Made by a program: the position numbers and the translations under genes. From the NCBI GenBank assembly GCA_963924555.1, contig OZ004598.1, positions 2,442,501 through 2,506,500 on the forward strand: a DNA stretch of 64,000 nt, read 5' to 3'. A model generated the notes under the pieces. The model made no database searches, was not told the DNA's origin, and saw only the letters and a list, made by a program, of their open reading frames with translations. This DNA is from Crambe crambe. Its lineage: Eukaryota; Porifera; Demospongiae; Poecilosclerida; Crambeidae. Positions 51,101 to 63,800 of the stretch are shown one piece after another (positions within the stretch are counted from its first letter, which is position 1; every line of letters begins with the position of its first letter).

Positions 51101-52782
51101 TATATATTCATAATCATACTTGATTTAGGGTTTTTGTAAGTCAAATTAATTTTCAGCACAATTTAGCTATGTGTGTCTTACTACCTTGACTTGCAGTGGA
51201 TCAATGCTTGCTTTCACCCTCTCCAACATCCTCCTCCTAGTCTTCTTACTCATATACATCAAGTTTTGGCGTGAGGACATGAATACTTGGGATGGTTGGA
51301 GCTATGAGTGTCTCCTCAACTGGGATCAGTTTCTCTGTCTTGCACTTCCAGGCATAATGAGCTGCATCTTGAACTACTTGAATATGGAGTTCATCAACAT
51401 TTTCGCGGGGTCTATGGGTGAAAAACAATTGGCAACCAGTGTTGTTATTATTGACACTGTTACTTTTTTATCTCTAGTAAGATTGAACCTATTAGCTGTA
51501 GAACTATGGGAGCTAATTCCCCCTCCCCCCCTCCCCCCAATAATGTCCCCATTTGCTTGCCAATGCACTCCTTTCTTAGAAATGACAGTATCAAAGATAC
51601 ATGATTCATGAATCACAATCTTTCATGAATTATGAGGAGCTACAAATTGAAGAGAAGTCCCCCTAATGAATGTTACCACAACCATTATGAAATAATTTCA
51701 TCAAAATTAATAGCTAGTTAATTTTAACCTAGGTGTGATGTCTTGTTTTCCTACAGTTCTCCTATGGAATTAGTAAAGCAGTATCAATTCAGATGGGACA
51801 TAAATTGGGATCTGGCAACTTTGTGGGGGCACAGAGAAGTGCAATTGTGGCCATTATGATAGCATGTAAGTACTGTCAGTAGTAACCACCTGTGTAATTG
51901 GTATGAAAATTTTAAAGCTATAATGGAACTATTAAGGCTATTTGAGACTTCTGAGCTCAATGTTGGAGGATATAGCCCCACTTTACCTTATAGCCAGTAT
52001 TAGTACGTAAATATTAATACTAGTAACCAATAATACACTCTACCAAGTGATACTTTCTTCATGCTTGTAGCTATTAATTTTAGAATGGATTTAGCCATGA
52101 AACCACTTTAGTATGCTTCCCTTTACTATCTCACAATGTTCATGCTTGATTATTAGGCTTGATATCTGTCGTGTACTCTATCATACTACTTCATACAAAG
52201 AAGAGTCTGGCTTTATTGTACATTGCTGGAGGCGAGTAAGTAAAATCAATTACTGGTAGGTCAGTCAGCTGCTTGCTTCAATAATATAAAATCAAAAGTG
52301 ATGCCCAAATGATTACATAATCTGGGGAATTTGGCAATACCATCTGAATGTTGGTGTGTGCATACATGTGCGTATGTATGTGTGTCCATCTGTTTCATCC
52401 TTCTACCTTATGATATGACTTACGTATTCTTACCATGTAGAGATATCGCGAAGAGTGTGGCAAAGGTCATTCCTGTTGCTGTAGTGTTCATTTTCTTTGA
52501 GCAGATTTATGTACGTACGTATTTGTGACTGCCACAGGTAGTAGAAATCATAACACCCATGACTGAAATTTGATTCCATTACTGCAATACGATCATTTCT
52601 ACCAGTACTGTCATAAGTACATTCAATCCGGGCAATCACATGATCTTTTTTTTTTTTAATTGTTATAGATCATTATAAGTGGAATTTTGAATGCTTCGGG
52701 GTATCAAAAATTAGGCAAGTTACTATATATTTCTACATGAGGCTTTTTACTATAATAAGTCAAGATTGTTTTGTTTTTGTTT

Positions 52783-52816
<34 letters not shown>

Positions 52817-54011
52817 CATTGTTGTTGTTGTTGTTGTTAGAAGCAATTGCGGTCATGGTTTTTGGGTACATGATTGGCTTTCCAATAGGAGTTTATCTTG
52901 CTACAACCTCAAAGAGCATTGTTGGACTGTGGATAGGACTCATCATTGGAACCTCATTACAGGTACAGCGGATTCTCCAAACCTCTCTAAGTGGAAATCC
53001 AGTCCAATGAATACATCTACAACTGTTGTATGGTATTCTCATCAGTGTGTGGACTCCCTGAGCCTTTGGTAGGAAGAAAGCTAGGGAGCATCAAGGGAGA
53101 GAGGGGAGAGGGCATGCAACTAGTGTACAGCTAGATGGCAAAATATAACAGTTTACTGCAGTATTTGGACAGATGCTGACAGAACCTACTACGTGCTAAG
53201 CTATTTAGCAATATTATGCTGTTTATATGCAGAGGCTGAAGTTGCATGCCCTCTTGCTGCTTGTGGCTTGATATGCCCTTGAGAGTATACAGCTCATGGT
53301 TGTGTTTTTGAACAAAGTAATATTTTTGTGCCATTATCCACTAAAAATAATAGGACTATTTTATATAACTCACAAGCAATAGTGTCATAATAATTATCAT
53401 GGTAATTATTATGAATATCATGTAGTGTGTGTTGGCTAGCATGGCTCTCCTGCATACAGATTGGAAAAAATTATCCAAAAAGGTACCTCATGAAGTATAG
53501 CTAATTATGGTCCCCCCACTAGATCTTTTCCTTACTTTTCAGCTCTTCATAGTACTCCAACCATTACTCCAACCAATACTGCATGACAGAATTAAAATAA
53601 TTAGCATGTTTGAGAATGCTATAATTAAAAAAGGCAGCTATACTATTTGATATTCAACTACCTCCAACCATTGACAGTATGCTCAACCTACTTTTGGAGA
53701 AGCTGCAGTCACAGCCTTTTTTAGTTATTAGCTAGCTGCATCCATGTACATTCCCCTAGGTGATCGATCAGATTGAAAGAGATGACTATTTACATCAAAA
53801 GACTAAGCAACTAGATCTTGTAGCAACAAGGAGAACTACAAGATTGTCTTCTACATCATCAGAAAAAGTTGGAGGTCTTAATAAAACAAAAGAATTGAAG
53901 AAGAGAAATTTGGCCATGTGTTCATACTTCTACTTGATTGGTTTGGTTCTGTTTGCTGTTGGCTTCATTTCGAGTTGGTTTAAACAGCTTAATACTACTT
54001 GCATCCTATAA
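47779..54011 (+). CDS. MATE-family (SLC47-like) multidrug/toxin efflux transporter
   Basis: A 17-exon model gives 554 aa: 47779-47910, 48147-48246, 48317-48330, 48388-48456, 49922-49970, 50031-50130, 50683-50725, 50778-50822, 51038-51135, 51197-51476, 51757-51865, 52157-52235, 52441-52510, 52669-52714, 52841-52962, 53426-53482, 53760-54011. Phases fit throughout. Family landmarks are in order: LIKSSVPI-MLTIFLEY, GHL, the SAADTLSSQAYG element (family: ACDTLISQ), DLGFFGSMLA, WDGWSYECL, QFLCLALPG, VSIQMGHKLGSGN (family: VRVGNALGAG) and GYMIGFPIG. About twelve membrane segments plus a final one in exon 17 match the animal SLC47 layout (13 TM). Expected function: proton-coupled export of organic cations. 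Exon 3 is 14 nt, and the intron after 52714 has a GC donor. Confidence 0.9.
48803..48985. repeat. Nested palindrome inside the foldback element
   Basis: AGTCAAGCTCTACCCTCCCC at the left and its near inverse, ending GGAGGGTAGAATTTGACTA, at the right flank about 110 bp. It may be a second small element inserted into the first. Confidence 0.55.
49011..49745. repeat. Tandem repeats of 210-244 bp inside the foldback element
   Basis: Units starting TATGGC(C/T)TTACCATTTTT begin at 49011, 49221, 49435 and 49679 (the last partial). Each carries TCTAGTGGTAAACA and GTAGCTACCAGTAATT, and they differ by small indels. Confidence 0.85.
49790..49880. repeat. CCAGTAGTCCAGT minisatellite
   Basis: About six units of CAGTAGTCCAGTC, 13-15 bp each, form the inner part of the right terminal repeat. 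The left terminal repeat (48580-48612) has only two or three inverted units. Confidence 0.85.
52783..52838 (+). repeat. (TTG)n microsatellite before MATE exon 15
   Basis: About 18 units with one interruption run directly into the acceptor TTGTTAG of exon 15, so the repeat forms the polypyrimidine-like tract of the intron. Confidence 0.95.
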
Positions 54012-54273
54012 TGGTAGAGTAATCCTCTGTTTCCATGGAGATCATGCCTCATCAAAAAGATTTAATTAACATATTTTTTGTTATTTTTTATAAGTGCAAT
54101 CACATGATTACTAATGGTCACCTGATACTGAAAAGCAAATTAAAGATATAAATTCAATCATGAATGATATCCTAATAATCAACTTTAACTTGAAATTGCA
54201 TGTAAGCTGATGTGAGCTACAGGATGTGGTAGATTATGCTTTAACTAGCCCACTCTTCTTATTTTTCTGCCAC

Positions 54274-54338
54274 TTTATTAATGTTTCATTATAACTCCAC
54301 CCATGCATACATTTAGATTATGCAAGAACAATAATAAA
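54274..54338. terminator. Overlapping convergent poly(A) signals
   Basis: AATAAA on the plus strand at 54333-54338 suits the MATE transcript, and AATAAA on the minus strand (TTTATT at 54274-54279) suits the peroxidase transcript. If both are used, the two 3' ends overlap by about 60 bp. Confidence 0.4.
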
Positions 54339-54514
54339 CTTTGACTTCCTAATGTGTATAATAGCTACCAAAGAATTGCTAATGTGTGACCTAGTGAAGG
54401 TTATAATAATGTCTGCATAAATATCATAATTATGGCTATCAAAGGACAGTAGCATGCTACAAGCTATATAATATAATAACAGTTTCCAGTTTAGCCAATC
54501 AGTAAGCTATGATG

Positions 54515-57500
54515 CTAGTTTTTCAATTTCTTCAGCAACTTTTCCAACTGAATTTCAAGCTTATCTTCAGGAGCTTCTGTAGGTATTCCAGTGGTGGTAT
54601 ACTCAGGTTGTCCAATATTGCCTTGATTGGTGTTAGGAGGATTCACAATACCATTGCCTTGATTCGTATTAGACAGAAGCCTCCACAAATAATATAGGAT
54701 GCCAAGCCACTTTTTATTCTGAATTTGAGATTTCAAATCTCTCTCTTCAGGAGCTTCTGTAGGTATTTCAGTGGTGGTATACTCAGTATTACCGTGATTG
54801 GTGTTACTATTTTCCGTAGGATTCACAATACCATTGCCTTGATTCGTATTCGATAGAAGCCTCCACAAATAATATAGGATTCCAAGCCACTTTTTGTTCT
54901 GAATTTGAGACTTCAAATCTCTCTCTTCAGGAGCTTCTGTAGGTATTTCAGTGGTGGTATACTCAGTATTACCGTGATTGGTGTTACTATTTTCCGTAGG
55001 ATTCACAATACCATTGCCTTGATTCGTATTCGATAGAAGCCTCCACAAATAATATAGGATTCCAAGCCACTTTTTGTTCTGAATTTGAGACTTCAAATCT
55101 CTCTCTTCAGGAGCTTCTGTAGGTATTCCAGTGGTGGTATACTCAGGCTGTCCAATATTGCCTTGATTGGTGTTAGTAGGATTCACAATACCATTGCCTT
55201 GATTCGTATTTGATAGAAGCCTCCACAAATAATATAGGATGCCAAGCCACTTTTTGTTCTGAATTTGAGATTTCAAATCTCTCTCTTCAGGAGCTTCTGT
55301 AGGTATTCCAGTGGTGGTATACTGAGGCTGTCCGATATTACCTTGATTGGTGTTACTGTTTTCCGTAGGATTCACAATACCATTGCCTTGATTCGTATTC
55401 AATAGAAGCCTCCACAAATAATATAGGATGCCAAGCCACTTTTTGTTCTGAATTTGAGATTTCAAATCTCTCCTATCAAGCCTTGCAGTATTCTTTGCCA
55501 ATAACTGCTGTAAGAGTCTCCTTAAATGCTTCAGTATTATTCTTTTATTCATTTTGACTGAAGCTACAGTAGGTATTTCAGTATGACCAGTTTCTCCATG
55601 ATCAACAGTAGGCAGTCCAGTAGGGACTCCAGTATTTTCATTTTCTATAGATTCACTGCGATCAGTTATGGCGTTGCCATTTACTGTAGGCTTCTCGACA
55701 CTGCCTCGTTTGGTGTTGTTACTTAAAACTGGAGGCCATGTAGTACTTTTCCCATTATACAGTTTCTTCAAGCAACACAGGATACGAATGACATGTTGAT
55801 CTCGATTTGGGACATTATGGTCATTACCATTTTCAGTTGGCTCTTCAACATTGCCTATATCAGTGTTAGCATCTGGAATTGCATTGTAAGGCCACTTAAT
55901 GTCCTCTCCCTTTAAAAGTCGCAACAGTGAGTTGGGGATATCATGCTCATTTCCATTTGGAAGATGAAATTCCACAGGTTCAACACTTCCGCGATCAGTG
56001 CCACCACCTGATAGTAAATCCCAGATCTTATCACTACGAGGCCATGCTGTATTTGCACCCTTGAACATTGGTATCAGTTTCTTTATGAGATGTAGGATAC
56101 AGATATTACATTCGTCTCCATTCAGGGGCTCTTCATCACCTAGTATCGAATTCCAGCCATTGTTACTATGAGGCCATGCTGTATTCACTCCCTTAAGAGG
56201 CCATGGTATATTGGCTCCCATAAACGGTTGTAACAGTCTTTGTAAGAGATTTAGAATACGACTATCACACTCATCTCTATTTGGACCATGAGATTCTGTA
56301 GGTTCTTCATTATTATCACCTACTATTGAATTCCAGCTAGGGGGCCATGCTGTATTCACTCCCTTAAGAGGCCATGGTATATTGGCTCCCATAAACGATT
56401 ATAACAGTTTTTGTAAGAGATTTAGAATACGACTATCACACTCATCTCCATTTGGACCATGAGATTCTGTAGGTTCTTCATTATTATCACCTACAATTGA
56501 ATTCCAGCTAGGGGGCCATGCTGTATTCAGTTTCTCTACGAGATCTAGGATATGATGATCACATTCATCTTCATTTGGTACATGAGTTTCTGTAGGCCCC
56601 GCCTCTCCAGTATTATCACATACAATCGAATTAAAGTCAGTATCGATAAAAGGCCATTCTGTATTCTCTCCCTTAAACTGTTTTAAGAATTTCCAAATAA
56701 TGTTATATTCAGGGACTTCAGTAGGTATTCCAGTGTATGCAATTTCTGTAAATTCTTCATTGCTTTCATCTTCTGTGGGCTCTTCTACATCACCGTTTTC
56801 AGTATCTTCACCCGGAATTGAACCATCTGATCCGAAAGTGGAACCATCACCACTAGAAGGTTTTCAGTAATATTTCCATTGCTCTCAATGTTGTTTTGTA
56901 TCAGACTAACTAAGGCTTTTGAAACTTTCTTCCTTCTCTTGACTTTGAGAAGTTTTAGGATATTCTGCAATGAACCCATGACATCAGAATAATCACCTTC
57001 TTGAACTGCCTTTGACTTCAGATTCACAGCTTTCATCCATACAGTAAGATTCATGGATTGCTTGGAACGAATATCAGAGCACCTTTCTTTGGTGTTGCTA
57101 TGTTTAAAAACATCAACCTGTATATCATCAATGTTAGTATTCTCACAGATAACTAAAGCGAGTGATGTTTTATCGATCTCTTTTACGATATCAGGATTAT
57201 TGTTTTGGACTTCAGTATTTTCATAGTAAAACCTATCTCCATCACGAAGGGCCTCAAATGTATTAGAAATGATGCATGCAAACACAGCTCCAACCAGTCC
57301 ACCTGGAACATGCTCTTCTGCTAGGCCTCCCACATACAGATCAACGTTATTTAGGTTCATATAAACATCAAGAAGTTTAATCATGGTGACTTTGTCTCTG
57401 ATTCCACTTTCAATGCCACATCTTCTAATGACCCATTCCTTCCAGACTAAGTATGGCGGTAAGCCATGATCACATCCACGCATGATATCCAGTGAAACGA

Positions 57501-59521
57501 GATCAAGACCAGCATGTCCGTTGGCAGCAAATAATTTATTGGCAAGAACAGTGTTGACATATTCATCAACTAATGCAGCTCTATTTTCTGACAGTCCACG
57601 TAAAATAGAATCGATATTTGGAATGCCTTCGAATCCAGTAATATTGAAGAAGTTCTCTTCTAACTGCAAACTCTCCATAACGTGATAGTGCTCATTCATT
57701 ACATCAAATGAGGGTCGAACCATACTATGTCCAAATCGAAAAGCAGCTGCAATAAAAGAGTTAGGTATAGTTGGATCAACCTGTGGTTTGTATCCGTTAT
57801 AAGGAGGGACTAACTCATCGTACTTATCGCCTAGGAGGATTGGGAGAAAATCTTTGTAGGATATTTTCTGTATCTCAGAAACCACAATGCTTCGAGTCAT
57901 TTGGAATATTTCGTCATCACTAATACTCCCCTTTGTAAGGTGGTATATCTCCCTGGCGATTCTGTTGTGCTCTCGCATCCACAAAGTATGCATGGTGATG
58001 AGTCCAGGATGCTCGTTTACTCTGTTATCTCCAGCAAAATATCAAAAATTAAGTGTGGAACAGATGGTTAAATTTGCAGTGTCTGCATCAGATCTTGGTA
58101 GTTTCATTTTCTTGAGCTGAAACTTGCCATCTGAGCAAAAAATAATTTACCATAACAATATGCTATTTCAATGTGTAGCTTGCTTTTAATTAGTTTTAAC
58201 ACTAGATTAGTAACTAATAATGGAAAAAGGTGGTCAATTTTCAGCATTTCCTGAAATCTTTATATTGCTATTATGAGCTAGAATAATTACAGAGTGGAGC
58301 TGGAGGGTGATACATTAGTAATCTGTGTACTGTTGTCAACTCACCTTCAGTGTTTGAATATCTTAAGTATCGAGGTTTAGCATCATTTCGTAAAAGTTTT
58401 AGGATATTCTTATCATCAGAATATATTGTGGAGGCATCTATGAAATGGGATACACCATTGAACTGTTGCCTCGGCTCAACTTTATCTTCATCTGGTTGTG
58501 GACAAACACCCATGGAGCGACCAAATATGTGGCACGAGTCACTTTTCAGAACAGGAAATGGAGCACACTCTTCGTTTATCGTGCAATCCCTGGGACAGTT
58601 TTTAAATGCTGGCACAGCACCCATATCGTGATCCACAAACTGCCCAACATGTGAGTATGATCTACATCATCTATTGGTTGATTTTGTGATATAATCAAGC
58701 TTATTATCTTCGGACTGGGAAGTGGTGGGAGGAACGGGCCACGTGCGAGAGGAAAGCCTTCCATTTGCAAAGTACCTCTTGGCGAACTGACTCCATCTTC
58801 GTATCGTGGTGGGATGAGACGTCTAAATGGAGTTTCAGCTGCTCCATAGTTAGGATTATGGAGATTGTTACAAGTGCCATCAAGTGTGCGTACATCAGGG
58901 TGAAATTGATTGCAATCTACTTTCTTCTGAGGGTCAGAAAAAGCAAGGCATTTGGACCTTTTGTGAATCTTTTGCAGTTCTTCTCGAGTTAGAATAGTTC
59001 CAGGTTTGTGGAAGAATTCATCTAGAATGGATTGTGCCATTTTCTTACTATCTTGTCCAATTACTTTGCGATCATTCTCAATAATCTTCTTCTCGGCAAG
59101 CCTTACCATCTTCTCAAATTTTAGGCTAGCTCTTCCGTGAGCTTTTACTACCGGATTAGACATTTTAAAGGCTCTCATTTTTTCCTCCAATGGAGACAAC
59201 ACTTTGTTTTGAGCTGAGGCTTTCTTTGTGGAAAATTCCTTTCTTACTTCAGCTATTGCATTATTAATCAAGGTATCTCGTACTGCAAAACAAAAATAAT
59301 GTAACCATCACTCGCAAATACTGCATGCATGCTTGCCAATCATGTTTTTTTCCTTATGATAACTATTCAAAATCAAATATGCATGCATGAAAAAAGGTAC
59401 ATGCAACCTTAACATATACTGCAGTTAGCTAATATTGCATCAACATACTATTCTTTTTAGCCGAAACAAGTAGCACTGAGGAACATAAAAGGAGAAACCA
59501 GACTGATAATATATTAGCCAT
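54515..59521 (-). pseudogene. Animal haem peroxidase with repeat tail, copy 1 (disabled)
   Basis: Exons are 59449-59521 (signal peptide MANILSVWFLLLCSSVLLVSA), 58345-59282 and 58130 down to 54515, with good GT-AG sites. The peroxidase family is certain: LDGTCNNLHNPNYGAAETPF, RLIPPRYEDGVSSPRG, distal QFVDHDMG, FIDASTIYSDD, AGDNRVNEHPGL, MHTLWMREHN and proximal FRFGHSMVRP. The C-terminal tail of repeated modules follows. Four changes break the frame: a one-base-type shift near 58640-58648 just before the distal His motif, a TGA at 58042-58044, a shift near 56852-56866 relative to copy 2, and a TAA at 56399-56401. No spliceable intron explains them. A TATA box (TATATAAAG) lies at 59587-59595, 66 bp before the ATG. 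Confidence 0.8.
54560..55475 (-). repeat. Five 58-62-aa tail repeats of peroxidase copy 1
   Basis: Five units of 174-186 bp encode (E)RDLKSQIQNKKWLGILYYLW plus RLLSNTNQGNGIVNP and a Thr/Pro-rich linker (EYTTTGIPTEAPE). Each unit has a basic amphipathic helix-like half and an Asn/Gln/Thr-rich half. Units 3 and 4 lack the IGQP part and are nearly identical, indicating recent unit duplication. Confidence 0.9.
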
Positions 59522-60011
59522 TTTCAGATATCGTATATCCCTTTGCTAAGAGAGATACACTGCAGGAGCTGCAGAAGGAAATTTCACTTTATATACCCTT
59601 CAGGAAGTAGCTAATGATGTTAAAAATAATATTATTCTAATTTTCATGTTTGCTGTTTCCCACACCTCCTAACTGGTGGTAAATGATTTATCTATTTCGT
59701 TGATTGACATTAATTACTCCTTCAATACTTGTGTACTGACTAAGACCCTCCAAATATTGTACAGTAGTCCCATGCACTCATCATTATTTCAGATGTCACA
59801 CACTATATAGTCAATACAGTAGCTGATCTCTCAGTACACTTAGCTGTACATTGAAACCCATCACCAGGGATCTAGAAACCTGAGAATCCTGAGCTGTAGC
59901 AGCCCAAGCAGAGTGAAGGCATACTAAGAGCCCCCAAGGTAGGATGGCTGGTATCGATATCAAACTTCTTCATAGCAACATAGCTACCGTTTCCAAGTCT
60001 AACATGCAGTG
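59522..60011. promoter_or_regulatory. Upstream region of peroxidase copy 1 up to the duplication joint
   Basis: This contains the minus-strand TATA box at 59587-59595 and about 400 bp of further flank. It then meets the start of unit 2 at 60012. I see no other gene. Confidence 0.5.
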
Positions 60012-60193
60012 CAGAATTAAAATAATTAGCATGTTTGAGAATGCTATAATTAAAAAAGGCAGCTATACTATTTGATATTCAACTACCTCCAACCATTGGC
60101 AGTATGCTCAACCTACTTTTGGAGAAGCTGCAGTCACAGCCTTTTTTAGTTATTAGCTAGCTGCATCCATGCAATGTTATTACATTCCCCTAG

Positions 60194-60445
60194 GTGATCG
60201 ATCAGATTGAAAGAGATAACTATTTACATCAAAAGACTAAGCAACTAGATCTTGTAGCAACAAGGAGAACCACAAGATTGTCTTCTACATCATCAGAAAA
60301 AGTTGGAAGTCTTGATAAAACAAAAGAATGGAAGAAGAGAAATTTGGCCATTTGTTCATACCTCTACTTGATTGGTTTGGTTCTGTTTGCTGTTGGCTAC
60401 ATTTTGAGTTGGTTTAAACAGCTTAATATTACTTGCATCCTATAA
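60194..60445 (+). pseudogene. Orphan copy of the last MATE exon
   Basis: This is a duplicate of 53760-54011 with acceptor (TTCCCCTAG) and stop intact, encoding 83 aa including the final membrane segment (SYLYLIGLVLFAVGYILSWF). No other MATE exon precedes it within its unit. Of 10 substitutions against the original, nine change the residue and one is silent, which argues for lack of purifying selection. It could only be expressed as an alternative last exon by splicing across peroxidase copy 1. Confidence 0.8.
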
Positions 60446-60892
60446 TGATAGAGATAGAGTAATCCTCTGTTTCCATGGAGATCATGCCTCATCAAAAATA
60501 TTTTTTTTTTGTAATTTTTTACAAGTGCAATCATTATGATTACTAATGGTCACCTGATACAGAAAATTCAATCATGAATGACATCATAATAATTAACTTT
60601 GGCATGAAATTGCTGATGTGAGCTATAACCTAGCCCTAGCCCACCTTCTTATTTTTCTGCTACTTTATCATTATAGCTCCACCCATACAGATTATACAAG
60701 AACGATAATAAACTTTGGCTTCCTCATGTGTATAATACTACCAAAGAAATTTCAATGTGTGACCTAGTGGAGGTTATAACAATGTCTGCATAAATATAGT
60801 AATTATGGCTATCAAAGGACAGTAGCATGCTACAAGCTATAATAATAATTATAATAACAGTTTCCAGTTTAGCCAATCGGTAAGCTATGATG

Positions 60893-63800
60893 CTAGTTTT
60901 TCAATTTCTTCAGCAACTTTTCCAACTGAATTTCAAGCTTATCTTCAGGAGCTTCTGTTGGTATTCCAGTGGTATACTCAGGTTGTCCGATATTGCCTTG
61001 ATTGGTGTTACTATTTTCCGTAGGATTCACAATACCATTGCCTTGATTCGTATTCGACAGAAGCCTCCACAAGTAATATAGGATGCCAAGCCACTTTTTC
61101 TGTCGAATTTGAGATTTCAAATCTCTCTCTTCAGGACCTTCTGTAGGTATTCCAGTGGTGGTATACTCAGGCTGTCCGATATTGCCTTGATTGGTGTTAG
61201 TAGGATTCACAATACCATTACCTTGATTCGTATTCGACAGAAGCCTCCACAAGTAATATAGGATGCCAAGCCACTTTTTGTTTTGAATTTGAGATTTCAA
61301 ATCTCTCTCTTCAGGACCTTCTGTAGGTATTCCAGTGGTGGTATACTCAGGCTGTCTGATATTCCCTCGATTAGTGTTAGTAGGATTCACAATACCATTG
61401 CCTTGATTCATATTCGACAGAAGCCTCCACAAGTAATGTAGGATCCCAAGCCACTTTTTCTTCTGAATTTGAGATCTTTCTTCAGGACCTCCTGTAGGTA
61501 TTCCAGTGGTGGTATACTCAGGCTGTCCGATATTGCCTTGATTGGTGTTAGTAGGATTCACAATACCATTGTCTTGATTCGTATTCGACAGAAGCCTCCA
61601 CAAGTAATGTAGGATGCCAAGCCACTTTTTGTTCTGAATTTGAGATTCCCTATCAAGCCTTGCAGTATTCTTTGCCAATAACTGCTGTAAGAGTCTCCTT
61701 AAATACTTCAGTATTATTCTTTTATTCACTTTGACTGTAGAAGCTACGGTAGGTATTTCAGTATGACCAGTTTCTCCATGATCAACAGTAGGCAGTCCAG
61801 TAGGGACTCCAGCATTTTCATTTTCTGTAGATTCACCGCGATCAGTTATGGTGTTACCATTTTCTGTAGGTTTCTCAACACTGCCTTGTTTGGTGTTGTT
61901 ACTTAAAACTGGAGGCCATGTAGTACTTCTCCCGTTATACAGTTTCTTAAAGCAACACAGGATACGAATGACATGTTGGTCTCGATTTGGGACATGAGGT
62001 TCTGTATGTTCTTCGACATTACGGTCATTACCATTTTCGGTTGGCTCTTCAACATTGCCTGTATCAGTGTTAGCATCTGGAATTGTGTTGTAAGGCCGCT
62101 CTCCCTTTAAAAGTTGCAACAGTGAGTTGAGGATATCATGCTCATTTCCATTTGGAACATGAAATTCCACAGGTTCAAAGCTTCCACGATCAGTGCCACC
62201 ACCTAATATTAAATCCCAGATCTTGTCACTACGAGGCCATGGTGTATTTGCACCCTTAAACAGTTTCTTCATGAGATGTAGGATACGGATATTACATTCG
62301 TTTCCATTCAGGGGCTCTTCATCACCTAGTATCGAATTCAAGCCATTGTTACTATGAGGCCATGGTGTATTCACTCCCATAAATGGTTGTAACAGTTTTT
62401 GTAAGAGATTTAGAATACGACGACTATCACACTCATCTCCATTTGGACCACGAGATTCTGTAGGTTCTTCATTATTATCACCTACAATGGAATTCCAGCT
62501 AGGGGGCCATGCTGTATTCACTCCCTTAAGAGGCCTTGGTATATTTGCTCCCATATTTAGAATACGACTATCACACTCATCTCCATTTGGACCATGAGAT
62601 TCTGTAGGTTCTTCATTATTATCACCTACAATGGAATTCCAGCTAGGAGGCCATGCTGTATTCACTCCCTTAAGAGGCTTTTGTATATTTGCTCCCATAA
62701 ACGATAACAGTCTTTGTAAGAGATTTGGAATACGACTATCACTCTCATCTCCATTTGGACCATGATGTTCTGTAGGTTCTTCATTATTATCACCCACAAT
62801 TGAATTCCAGCTAGGAGGCCATGCCGTATTCACTCCCTTAAGAGGCCTTGGTATATTTGCTCCCATAAACGATAACAGTTTTTGTAAGAGATTTGGAATA
62901 TGACTATCACTCTCATCTCCATTTGGACCATGATATTCTGTAGGTTCTTCATTATTATCACCCACAATTGAATTCCAGCTAGGGGGCCATGCTCTATTCA
63001 CTCCCTTAAGAGGGCTTGGTATATTTGCTCCCATAAACGATAACAGTTTTTGTATGAGATTTAGAATACGACTATCACACTCATCTCCATTTGGACCATC
63101 AGATTTTATAGGTTCTTCATTATTATCACCTACAATTGAATTCCAGCTAGGAGGCCATGCCGTATTCACTCCCTTAAGTTTCTCTACGAGATCTAGGATA
63201 TGACTATCACATTCATCTTCTGTAGGCCCCTCCTCTCCAGTATTATCGCATACGATCGAATTAAAGTTAGTATCGATAAAAGGCCATTCTGTATTCTCTC
63301 CCTTAAACTGTTCTAAGAATTTCCAAATAGTGTTATATTCAGTAGGTATTCCAGTGTATACAATTTCTGTAAATTCTTCATTGCTTTCATTTTCTGTGGG
63401 CTCTTCTACATCACCGTTTTCAGTATCTTCACCCGGAATCGAACCATCCGATCCGAAAGTGGAGCCATCACCACTAGCAGCAGTAACATCTCCGTTGCTC
63501 TCAATATTGTTCTGTATCAGACTAACTAAGGCTTTTGAAAGCTTCTTCCTTCTCTTGACTTTGAGGAGTTTTAGGATATTCTGCATTGAACCCATAACAT
63601 CAGAATAATCTTGAACTGCCTTTGACTTCAGATTCACAGCATTCGTCCATACAGTAAGATTCATGGATTGCTTGGAACGAATATCAGAGCACCTCTCTTT
63701 GGTATTGCTATGTTTAAAAACATCAACCTGTATATCATCAATGTTAGTATTCTCACAGATAACTAAAGCGAGTGACGTTTTATCGATCTCTTTTATGATA

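Noticed and set aside
53760-54011. Stand-alone small membrane protein
   Set aside because: The frame starts with GTG after a good acceptor and matches the end of the MATE transporter, so it is the last exon and not a separate gene.
58615-58680. A 26-bp intron that would repair the frame of peroxidase copy 1
   Set aside because: It is too short for spliceosomal removal and would delete conserved residues before the distal His motif.
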